This document shows, piece by piece, positions 22,798 through 35,249 of a stretch of 64,000 nt of DNA. The position numbers and the translations under genes are program-made. Source of the DNA: Prosopocoilus inquinatus (taxonomy: Eukaryota; Arthropoda; Insecta; Coleoptera; Lucanidae); the NCBI GenBank assembly GCA_036172665.1, contig CM069877.1:13536501-13600500 (forward strand), given 5' to 3'. Position 1 is the stretch's first letter. Each line of letters starts with the position of its first letter. A model generated the notes under the pieces. It was not told the origin of the DNA. It worked only from the letters and a program-made list of their open reading frames with translations, and made no database searches.

Positions 22798-25700
22798 TTA
22801 GTCGACGTCTTGTGGGCTGAGCTGTCGTTCGCCTTCGTTAAGAAAAATTTTCATGGCCTTGTAAAGTAAATACACGCCTAACAAATTCCTTTGGTGTTTC
22901 GTCCACGTTGCGGCAACACCGTAAAAGTCGCCTGCTTTTATGTTGGTTAAGTTTTCAGTTTGCAAAGCGCTTATCATCGCTGCCTCACGCGTGTAAGCCT
23001 CCACGGGGATCACGTTTTGAAAGATGTGCAGGCAAATCACTCCTTGATTCTCCTGCCAGATCTCCAGGATGTATTTTAATTTATCGTTCTCCACATCGCA
23101 GCAGTCTTTTCGCTTGTTGAAGAAAGTGATTGCTTCGTACAGGTGTGAATAAGGCCGAGTTCGTTTGCCCTTGCCCACATAGAAGATCGAAGACAGGAAT
23201 GTCTCCCACAACTCACTTTGAGTCATACTGTCAGCCCTGCATGGCAGATTCTTGGTTATCCGAGGGTCTAACAGCAAGTACGTAAATGATGATTTGTTAA
23301 GGCCTTCACGCCATCTCCTGGTAGTTAGGCGGGGGTCTGAGAAATCCTTGGTTAAGTCTGCCTCTAATTTGCACATTACTCTTAAATCGTCTGCCCAATT
23401 TGGTTCACGTAGGGTCCTCTCTAATTGACTCGAATAAACTGAAATGAGCATGCATTTAACAATGATTTTTAAATAAGGGGATTCATACACTTTAAATTTG
23501 AATTAAAATAACAAAAAAGTCGTTTTGTGCAAGGCAACGACATAACACTGACTCGTAGAGTATTGTCAAAGTGAAAAAGTGAAATCAATTTACCTTTTTT
23601 GCAAATGTCGTTTGCTTTCGGTGGTGTAATAATAATGTCGGGGTGTTTCTTAAGGTGGTAGAGCTTGCGTAGGTACACTCGTTTGGTAGATTTGGTTATG
23701 GGGCCGGGGTCATAGCCTAAATGAGTGAGTTCTTTCCTTAGCGAGTCTGTGTCGTAGTCGAAGCTCCTAGGCAGCGATGACAGTTTCGAAGATTTCGTTA
23801 AGTTAGTCCCCCCACTGTCGTTTTGATTGCTACTGGAATCGGAATAACACATCAGTACCACATTTTTCTTGTTTAGGTTTGTGAGTTTGACTTACTTGAT
23901 GGAAGGAGGCACCAGCGATCTCTTCTCAAATAAAACCACCCCCTGTTCAGCATCGGTGTACTTGTAGATTTCAGAAATGCTGACGCAGTTGACCTTCGAG
24001 TTAGTCTCCAAAGAGCAACTGCTCTTGCCCGAAGAACTCAAAGATGAGATTTCATAGACGTTTTGCTCGAGCATATTCGCATCCTCTGACACATCAGTGC
24101 ATGTGTAATAGTCGCTGCTGGCGTCTTTAGTTTTAGTAGAGATTATTTTTTTCTTCGTTTCACAGTCGCATGGGTCTTCGATGCTGACATCGCTGTCTGT
24201 CGTCAGTAAGACATAGCCATTGAGGATTTTGTCATCGGATAAAGAACCGGGTAATGTGGCAATCCCACTCTCACGGGAGGTCTCCCGATGATAGCAAATG
24301 TTCTCCCCGATTAAACCAACTCGTTTCATGCAGTTGATGTTCGCAGCGTTTACCCTCTTCTCAGTAAACGATTTCTGTGAGCAACTTAGGGTGGAATTTT
24401 CATAGGAACTGCTGAGTGAGGAAGATTCATCTGTGTACAGTTCCCCTCGAGATGCAATTTGGCTGTTGCACCAGTTCAATACGTATTCGTTGCTGTCAGT
24501 TTGCGGCAGCTTGTTTAAATCTTCAACAACGATTACGTTGTTGGCGTCACATTCTTTCACTGCCTCGTATTCCCCAATTAATCCAGCGTTGTTAACGACA
24601 ATTTTATCTGAAAATGGTTTTGATTAATTAATTCAATCATTCATTCATTCATTCATTCATTCATTCAGCCTTGAGGGTGTTGTTAAATTTAACCGCTATT
24701 TTTATCTCGCGATGTGTTTTCTAAAATTCAATTAATCATAATTATTTGCACATAATTTTTTGCATGTTGTTTTTTTCAACGCTGTTGCCAACAACATAAT
24801 CCAAGAGTGTTCCGGTTGGAGAGTGATCCAGGGGGGAAGGTTCATCTACAAGCTCCTGTAGACTTGATTTTGATAGTTTTGTCTTCTTCGATGACATGAA
24901 TTTTGATAAAGCAAATGAAACTTTGTTGCGTGTGATTAATATTAATTGCGCATTATATAATTAATGCATCTCTATTCTTTTTATTTGTTGCAAGCGATAT
25001 AATACTTGATGAGAGTTGTGACCCACATTTATTCTACGAGTAGTAGTAATCGCTTGAAAAGGTCAAGTTTGCCAAATCTTCCTAATTTGTAAGTAGATAT
25101 CCCTTGTATAATAAATATTCATTTATAACATCTGGTTTATGAGTTTTTTTTTTTTTTTGGTTCGTACGTGACGAGACATGTTACTTCATATCTCTAATTA
25201 TAAAAGTTAGATGTACTAGTGTGCAAAAAAAAAAAATATCGAAGCGTGTTTACTTGCTCATTAGTTGTAAAACTTAAAAACAGGACATTATGTCAACTTT
25301 CACGCACGGAACGTTGTCAATGAGTTTGAACCTTTGTTAGAACACTCGTCGACGATAAGAATATTTTGATAATTTCTCTGCAGTATTTTTTTTTCGTTTT
25401 CTTTTAGAGAAATTCAAAAATATATACTCCTATCTTTTAATTAGAACGATTTTTCTTTAATTATAATATTTAACAGATATTTAATTGAAATAAGTAAAGT
25501 GTCATTTGTTGCCAATAAATTAAACTAAAATCCGGCTGCCCGGAAAAAATTCAATAAATAATTAAGGAATTTTATTTTTTAAATTGTGTATTGAAATATG
25601 AACCACATTTCTTGCAACTTAAATAATTTTCAAATTCATTCTCATTGAAATGAAAACTGATTTTTCTGAGTGTTGAAGAAAGTGTCAAAACTAATGATTT

Positions 25701-28700
25701 AATGGAAACTTTCTTCTTCTTCTAAAAAACAACGACACCTATCGAAAGTAAACTAAACTACAGGGGTTTATGTCTGTTACCATGGTTTTAAACGCAATTA
25801 TAATTCCCCCCAGGTCGCTGGGATGACAGTGATGGCACTGTATTTACAGTAATCTGTAATTCCTGGCATATTTTTTAAGTTACCATGGTTACCTTTTTAT
25901 TGATTTTGATAAGTTTGAAATCGGTTGTCAGAATCCAAAGTATTAATTCGATTTCTTCTTTAATTAAACGTTTCAATTTCGTTTGCGACCATTCCAGGCG
26001 AACGAATAGGACAATTTGCGATAAAAATAAGGTAAGAGAGAATGATAAGCGAAAAGTGCACTTTTTCGGCTACCACGGCCGCACGGCCTTATTAGGCGCT
26101 GGAGCGGAAAACGATCCGAGCAAAGTCGTAATTGGTCGTAATTTATAGAAAGAAAATCACAAGTCACATTGTTCGTTCATTCTTCAGGAATAGCCCTAAA
26201 CCAGTATCTGGGCAAGAATGCAGCTCAATGTATTAGATTGTTTAATTTGCTGAACAAAATTTAACTGTTTACGCAGAAATATTTTTAAGTTACGCGCCTT
26301 TTTTTATTTTAATTCCCCCCAGGCCGCGTGAGGCGCGCATGTTGATGCTCCACATATACAACGTTGGGTTTGACATCTAATATATCTTTTATCTATGGCT
26401 ATAATTGGTAATATTACGGTAACATCCATAATGTAAGATAACATTAAAAATAATTTACCGGTAAAATTAAATAACAGCATTAGTAAACGCAAAAGGAAAA
26501 TCATTTAAATACGTATACAAGATATTCACGGACCGTTTCATAATTAGACTTTAAGGAAGCTTTAATTTAAAGTCACTTTAAGAATAGGGAACCAAATGTT
26601 TTTTCTTAGGTTAAAGTAACTTTAAACTTATGCCCGTTTGCACCACTTTCACTTAAAACTTTAACTTCCACTTAAATGGTTAAGTGACACTTTTTCAATA
26701 ATAGAAAGTGTCACTTAACCATTTAAGTAGGGCTTAAAATGTAAGTGAAAGTGGTGCAAACGACCCTTAAAGTCCTATTATTAGATCGCCCTTAATAAGA
26801 TTTTAAAACTTTCAAGATTTTATTGAAAAAGAAAGAATGAAAACAGTTTTCGATGCTCCTCTTGCAAATTACATTTCCTAAAATGTTAAACTAATGATTT
26901 AATGGAAACTAGAGACCCTCTAGTTAGAGCCTGGCAGAGTCAGCCATTTTTCAGTAAAAAAAAGTCTCGTCAGTGTCAAATTGACAATACTTTCTAATCT
27001 CTTTCAAAGTCAAAGCCGTTTTTTGGCGATGCACAATCTTGAAATTATTTCGTATATTTCAAAACGTTCATTTTTTAACGTTGAAACAATGACGTCATGT
27101 TTTGAAACAGGTGCATACATAATACAAAACGCTTAGAGAATTTTATTTGAAATTATTTAATTGTGGAGAGGGGTTAAAGGTAGCCTAAAAGGTCAAATTC
27201 AAATTTGGCGCCAAACTGCACTGCCATTGTTTCATTAGATTGGCTGAAGTACAGTTTGCTGAAATATGGCGGAACCAATAAAAAATGTACTCCATTCTGT
27301 CAGACTCTTACTAGAGGGTCTCTAATGGAAACTTTTTTCTTCTTCTCGTAGTAGCAGCATCATCTATGGACAGAAAATAGAGAACTAAATCAAAGGTCAC
27401 GGCCATCTGAATTGATATGGCTTATACGGCCAGTCCAATTCGCCTAAAAATGGGCGTGTTCAGGAACGCTCATCGGCTGAGTTGCTTACTCAGCAGTCGT
27501 TTGTGACTGGCTATTACCTTACTTAATGTGAGCCAATCACAAGCGAACGCGCCTAATGTGTTCCAATAAAGCGAGCCACGGAGTGTGTCAACTAACGCTC
27601 TCTAACACTCATTAATTAAGTGTTACTATGGCTACGACACCGACACTTATTTTGACAAGTTAATAATCAACACGAATAGACATTTCTCATAACCAAAAAT
27701 GTCAAAATGTCAGTAATTTTGACACTAGTTTTGAACTTGAGGGACCCACTTGACACACTCTCTTCCAAAAACATTTTTTAATGCTCTTTGCACTGGCTGC
27801 ATATGACATGTCAATTCAACTGACTGTGCTAAAGTCATGTTAAGGTACAGGGCCAGTTGTACCAAGCGAGTTCAAGGGAATGTTCAATTGAATAAGGTTC
27901 AAAGTAAACAAATTCGCATAGGATTAAATAAAAATAAAATTCGATGCGATTTTGTTCACCTTGAACCTAGTTCAGTTGAACGTCTCTTTGGGAGTCTCTA
28001 GATTTGATTGACGTTTATCTTACTTGACAGGGTTCACAACCATTTTATAAGATTTGTAATTTTTTTTTGTTTAAGACTGCACAGTCTAATGACGAACAAC
28101 TTTCGAAAATATATTTTCCATTCCAAAATAATTTTTAATATTCCTTTTGTTTTGTTTTTCAATACTTTTAATATTAAAATTTTAAACAAACTGTTTAACC
28201 GGCGATAAATTCAACCAGAAGCAGCGTTTCCACACATCGAATTTATAATCCCTTTGTTTAACAACCATTACGGAAATTATATCAAGATATTTTAATTTAA
28301 TTTTTATCTGGACTATAGTACTGTGGTATTTTATTAATTGTATAAAGCGTATTTTACTGTGATCGATAATTCCATTAGTACGTGCGCTTATGCTGTGGCT
28401 GATGTACATTTCAAGATTCAAATGTCGTGGCTGAGGTACATTTCAAGATGCGAATGTCGTGGCCAAGGTACATTTCAAGATGCGGATGTTTAGACGTTAT
28501 TAGACTTGGCATATTTCAGTAGGGTTATCAACTTCTAAATTTCGTATATCGGAATGTTATCTTTGTTATCAGTCGTCAGTGTTGCCAGACAATAAAAGAA
28601 GTTTTCGCCAAGTATTTTGATATGAAGCAGCAAATTACGAGTGATGCTGGGTTTCCACATCTCCGGTACACGGCATCCGCCATTCAGAATCACTTTCGTG

Positions 28701-31700
28701 ATTGGTTGATTTAAAATTTCTGAATATTTCAACGTTCAGAAATTTTAAATCAACTAATCACGAATAGGGTCCCGGATGCAACGTGCTTTCTTTCGCTCAC
28801 AAAATCGTGATCCAAACGTATTTTGATTCAAAAATAGACATTATTTTCTTTGAATTTCTCTCTTTTTAAGACTTGGTTTGGATTGAATTATGGTTATTTA
28901 CAAATGAACTGTCAATCAAAAATTCAAGTCAGGTGTTTTGTTGCAACAACTACGAAATTTAGATCCAAACTATTCGAAACACGATTCAAACTTTTAAGCG
29001 AAAGAAAGCACCTACAGCATGCTGAAGATGTGGAAACCCAGCATGATTTTCAATACGTTTCCGTGGCAACCAGGCCGGTGATTCCCACCTGACGTGCATC
29101 GTGACCGCAGTCAACGTAACAATATATATATATCAAGCGTCGCAAATTATCTCGTACATGTTGTGTTAAAAATGCAATCTATTCTTATCTTGTGTATAAA
29201 ACAAGCGCCGTCCAAATTACTTAATTACTCTTCAGAAGCAAGAACATTAATCATAACAAAGATAAGCGCAGGAAAAAAAAGTCACCACACTACGACACGC
29301 CGATTTTCGTTTATTTGGATTAGACGCCTCCTGGCGCCGCTCTAAAAACTCGCTGATAAAGAGAAGACTTTTTCCTGCGCGATAAGGAGCTTGGATGATT
29401 TTTTCGTCTCTCTTTTGATTGACATTATGTTGACGTTACATTTGTTTTCTTTTTTTTTGACTTTGACTTTACGAAAATCGACACAGAAAGACGCACTTAA
29501 CACTAAATAATACACATTGTGTTACGTAGTTAATTCTAAGAAGCAATTTTGAAATTGTAATTTTCGTGATTTATTGAATCAGTTTGGGGCGTAAAGACTT
29601 GTATAATACTTGTCACTTTGATAACAACTCAAAGGTTACGTATAGGAAAAAAAATCTTATCTCGCGAAATTATTATTTAACGCTCGCGAACTTAATGGGA
29701 ATGTTGAACTTATTTTTTCACCAAACAACATGGATAAGCCCGATTATTAATAATAATTAAACAAATTCATTATAATTACCTAGCGCTAATTTACATTGGA
29801 CTTTGTCCTCCTCCCAGTAATCGGCCAGTTCAGAAACGCACAGTCCTTTAATGAATTCCAGAATGGTTTTGGTCACCTCCTGGTGGTCCTCCCGTTCCGC
29901 ATAGTACAAAGCGTTCTTGTAACAGTTGTCGGTGATCTCCGGGTTTCCCCCGCAGTTTAGGAGCAACCGCAGTATTTCCGTGCGATTCCAAGCGGCGGCT
30001 ATGTGCAAGGGCGTCAGCCCTTCGTCCGATTGAATGTTCGGATCGCCTCCATTCTGGAGGATCAGCAAAGTGACTTTAAGGGCGAAATCCGGGGGGTCGA
30101 TGCCTATGGCCAAGTGGAAGGGAGAAATCCCTTTCTTCGGCAAAATTATATTCGGGTCGGAGTTTTTTACCGTCAGCAAGTTTACGATGGCACTGAAAGA
30201 AAACAATCACTTTTAATTATTTATACCAACTTATCAATTAAACTTGTAATTATTAGAGCAGAGAGTGGTTTGAAAAATTTGCGCAGTTGGTCACACTGTT
30301 TCATGTATGTTGAGTTGTGAAAATTTGACAGTTCTCAACTGCAGATTAAATCTAACCTCAAATTGAAAAGTTGTTTTGTTTGTTTTAATGCAAATCACGG
30401 CCTACTCCAATTAGAAATTTAATAATTGATACCTAAAAAGTACAGTATTCATTATTATTGAATATTTTGAATTGATTCTTCGTGAAAAATAACAAAACAC
30501 GGCCACGATGCCAATGGGAGGGTTCAAAAGTATTCTTTTTCCATTTATGCTTCTTATCAAAAACAAAACACAATCAACTGTCAAAGAAATTGTAAAATAA
30601 TCGTCGTTTTTTTTTCTTAACGCAGAGAAAAAAATTAAAGATAGAAAGTTTTTAAATGTTTTTTAGGGGGTTCGTATAGGTTATCAGCAGGGAACGGAAT
30701 TATATATTTTGTTCGATTATATACAAACGAAGCGGCAAACGTATAACGCTGTAGCGACGTGTCAATGCATACACACTCGTTGCCGCCTCGTTAAAAATAA
30801 ATTGAACAAAATATATAATTCCGTCCTCTAATTATCAGTGACTTTTTGCATTTTGCCAAAAACAACGACCTTCTGTAAAAATACAAAGTGATCACACTGA
30901 TTACGTACGACCGTTTGAGATGACAATACACTTAAAATCATTTTCTTATTTAACTATTTGCAACACTGCAACCGGATGTTTATAGCTGCGTTACGGGATA
31001 GCTATTTGATTGGTTCGTTTAATTAAACAAATTATGTATTTTTAAATTAGGGCAATAGAATCGCGTAGAATTTTAACGCCAACACAAAACGCTTAGCAAT
31101 GAATCTAGCTTTAATCGAGTTATTTTAATATATTCGGTATTTTTTTTTGTTACCTAAATGTCAGGAAATCTCAAAAGTTTCAATTTATCTTCTGCAGTTT
31201 CTGTCAAATTCTGACAAATTCAAAATTAAAGTTAAAATGAAAAAAAAGTTGCTCTAAATTGTTTGTTTAATTTAATTTTAATGTATAAAATATTATTTAT
31301 AACCTCCAACAATATGTCACTAACACGTTACCAACCAAAAATCACCTGGCTGGCCAACGTGAACTTCGTTTAGGAATAAAAAAGCCTCAGAATTTTGATA
31401 TTGAGAGGTATTATACAAAGTGGTCAAGATCTACTATTTGAGTTGGCACTATTAGCAGTGCTAAATATTTTATTTTTAAATGGTACAACTTGAATAACTT
31501 CTGGTTGTTGACAACCGTCACGCCGCAGAAGCACTTCAAGTACAAGGCTGCGGTAAGTGAACGGTCGAAGCGGTCAGACCAAACCACGTGATCACTTTTC
31601 TCAATTGGTGATTGGTCAGAAGGTTTAGTCGGACCGCTGACTTGACGATTTTGTGCAATTTGACCATTCACTTAACTCGGCCCAAATTAAAATGCCGGAT

Positions 31701-34700
31701 ATAACCTACAATCTGGTCGCTGTTAATGTTACGTCAACAAACAACATCCGGTTGCAGTGATGCAAATAGCAAATAGTCGAATAAGGAAATGCTCTTAATT
31801 GTATTGCCAACTCAAACAGTTCTTCTTAACCCCTTTGTAGAAACAAAATCAAATGTTAAAATTTGAAATCTATAGTTGCCTTTGTCAACATTGACGTTAT
31901 CAGTGTCAATAGGTATATTCGTTTTAGATGACTTGGGTTGCCGCAAGTCACCTGCGTCAACGAAATGTGTATTCGTTTTAGATTTTCGGCATACTGTATT
32001 TGACATTGGCATATTCGTTTTAATTGCCACTGCGGCAACGCTGGTGTTGACACAATGTGCACCTACTCCAGAGTAGGGTTTAGTTGCGTCAACACCAAAG
32101 TATTGTTTACTTAACCTTAATTTAATTATTTTTCAGTAAGGTCGGTGTTCATCACACAGAAAAATCTTTGTTTGAATACAGTCGATGCATTTATTTATTT
32201 GAATGATGCACACTTTACATTAAATCAAGCAATTTCTTGTTGATTCAAACATTTTTTACTTGAATAAAATACATAACGGTTTTTCTTTTCTCTGTGTACC
32301 AACTTGCCTGTCACAAACTATTCGTTTTAGATCAATTTCTGATGCAACCCTAACTTGACCTAGATGGGCATCAGCTACTTGACGATGACGCTATTGTGGC
32401 AAACCCAGCATTTCTAAAACGAATATACCTAATATCAAGCTGTCAGAAACCGGAAGTTACTCCAGTTGCACCATTTGAAAATAAAATTCGGCATTGCCAA
32501 CTCAAACAGTCTTTGTATTACATGTAGAGATGGGATTCCACCCGGTGCAAACACGGAATGCACCCACAATGCACGGTGCATTGGACGCTTTGCCCGGTTG
32601 CCTACATTTACATAAGACATAAAAAATGCTTCAAAATGACACCAAATATAATATATTTTGTACGGACTATCGCTAGACAATTATTTTGTATTGTTAATTT
32701 CAAAAAATTAATCATTTTGTTCAGATTTTAAGCTACAAAGCTTCCGGTTAAACTTAAAAGTTTACTATTCAGCTATTCACCATACACCATGAAACATTAA
32801 ACCTGTAAACCACCTGCAAACAATTAAATAACATTGAGAAAATATTATTTCTCGTTCGATTTGCGCGGGAAATTTAAATTTTTGAATGCACCCGGTACAT
32901 TCATGTATGAACCCTGGTGAATGCACCCATGTGGGTGCTTTCAATGCACCAGGTTCATTCCCTGGCCCATCTCTAATTTCATGTATTGTTGATAGGTAGG
33001 GTCCCTAGATTTGATTGACATTTAACGTGTCGGAGAGGGTTCAGAAACATAACGTCAGATCCGTCAGATAATAATCAAGCAATAAGGTATTTTCTTGTAA
33101 TTATTATTTCCTGAAATATTTTTATAAGTACGATATTTGAATCATCTAGAAAAATATTTATATTTCAGTATGGAGTGCAGAAATTTTAAAATCAATATTC
33201 GTTCGGCATTTCTCGTAGCTCTTTCGGTTGTGTTGGTTAGACTTTAGTAGGGTCCCTAGATTTGATTGACATTTAACATGTCGGAGAGGGTTCGGAAGAA
33301 CAACGTCAAATCCGCCATCCGTATCGTCTACGGAATAGCAATACTGTGTTCTATTGTTTCTAATACGTGGGACAATCATATCAAGTTAGGTCAGCCAACT
33401 ATAAAATCTGAACATATAAATCAAAAACGATTTGCACAAAATTTTTATAAAATCTGACAAACAAAAATGACGTTGTGTTTCCGAATCCTCTCTCACATGT
33501 TACATGTCAATCAAATCTAGGGACCCTATTGGTAGGTACAGAAGAATCCGAATTTTATGGTTGGCAAGCAGTGTTGTCAACTTTTTCTCTCTAAATGAAG
33601 AAGTAATTTTATATTTTTAAGAGAGAAAATGGAAATCGTAATTAAAGATTATTATGTTCTTGTGTCGTGAATGATACAACTTTTGTAAAATATTTGTTTA
33701 TTTTAAACGCGCAGTTGATTAGCAATACCTGGCGAACATTTTTTAATGATAGATAGACATCAGTACAAAAGGACAGAGATAGAAGCTATTGAGACAATTG
33801 TTTAGTTTATAAAGCCTGAGACTTTGGTTACAATTATTTTCGAACGAAATCACTAGATTTCTCACTACACTAAACCGATCGTGAATTCACTAAATTTTCT
33901 ATATGCAAAAATACTAATTTCATTTTTCTTCCATCGAAAACCTTATTTTTAAAAATTATATAAGTAGAGTTGTATTTTATTCCGTTTCCTTAACACTTTT
34001 ACTTATGCATTGTGTTCCAGGCTTTAAAAATTTTGAAAGCTTTCAGATTTGACAGGCTTTAGGTTTTTGTAAAATCTGGGAAGTCGTATTTAAACAAATC
34101 TGCAAAAACTGGACTTTTCACTCTTCTTAGTAAACACATCACGATCGAAAACATATTATTTAGACGTGCGTATGTTAAAACAAATCAAGAGGAAGAAATA
34201 ACAAAATATTTTGCTAAGTCAAGGTTGGTAGAGCTGGACTGTGTATTAGAAGCAACTGGAGTGATCGGTGATTAGAAGGTTGCCTCGATCAGGGAAGGGT
34301 GCAGAGGGCACGTAACTCGTTACGTCACGCACGTGAAAAATTCCATTGAGCATATTAACCAGATTTTTGCATTATATGACCAATAGGGCCAGAGAATTGA
34401 TTCAATTTTTAGTGAATTAGATTAAGCTTTAGGAAGCAGATTAAAACTCACTCTATTTACTTCACTGTGACGGATGGAAGTTTCTTGTGATGTCATGAGA
34501 TACTTTTGCGGGGAGGAAATTTTAAACTACAGATTTAAATGGGACCAAGACAACCTGCTAGATACAATATCAGTGTTACCAACCTTGCACTATTCCTATT
34601 TTTTGTGAACCCCTCATATTTCTGGAAAAAGTTAAATTATGAGGGTTACTAAGTCAGCTGAGTAACAGCATTGATGATGTGACTGACGTCGCTAACACGA

Positions 34701-35210
34701 GAAAAAAGAAGAAATGAAAAGGTTAGGCTGGGACAAGGTAACACAAACAAAAGCAGAAGAAAGAGCGCTATCTACGTTTACGAGGGTATATCGAAAACTC
34801 GAGGAAAAATTTCCATTTGTGATTTAAGTTCCAGTCGTGAATGAAAAGAAAAAAAAACACGAAATAAATACATGAAACTTCATTTTAGGTATCAGATCGA
34901 GGAGGACAATCTTTGACTCGACGAACGTCACAGGATGTGTATCAAAGACACCAGACGCCACCAGCTTATCGTCAATTCTAGATTACAACCAGTTTTTGGC
35001 GGAGATTTGCTTTATTATTGCAAAGCTGAGGAATCGATTACTATTTTATAATCACCTTCATTCAATGAAAAGATTTGTTTACGTTTCATACATTGTTACA
35101 ACTCGAGTACGGAATTACTTGCTTATCTCCTCCGTTTATTATAGTAATCAATCACGGAAATTATCTCGAAAGCAGTCGCTCTTCTTATGTAACCCCAGAA
35201 CAGGAAAGAG

Positions 35211-35249
<39 letters not shown>

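Larger units (their letters stand above)
24608..29779. other. ANKLE1 intron 3 (5.2 kb), repeat-filled
   Basis: It contains an (ATTC)n microsatellite (24635-24668), a reverse copy of the 2.7-kb repeat (about 25768-25910), the MITEs at 26641-26766, 26911-27323, 27452-27554 and 27581-27768, a 32-bp triplet repeat at 28395-28490 and a nested TIR element (28642-29046). No conserved exon was seen. Confidence 0.6.
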
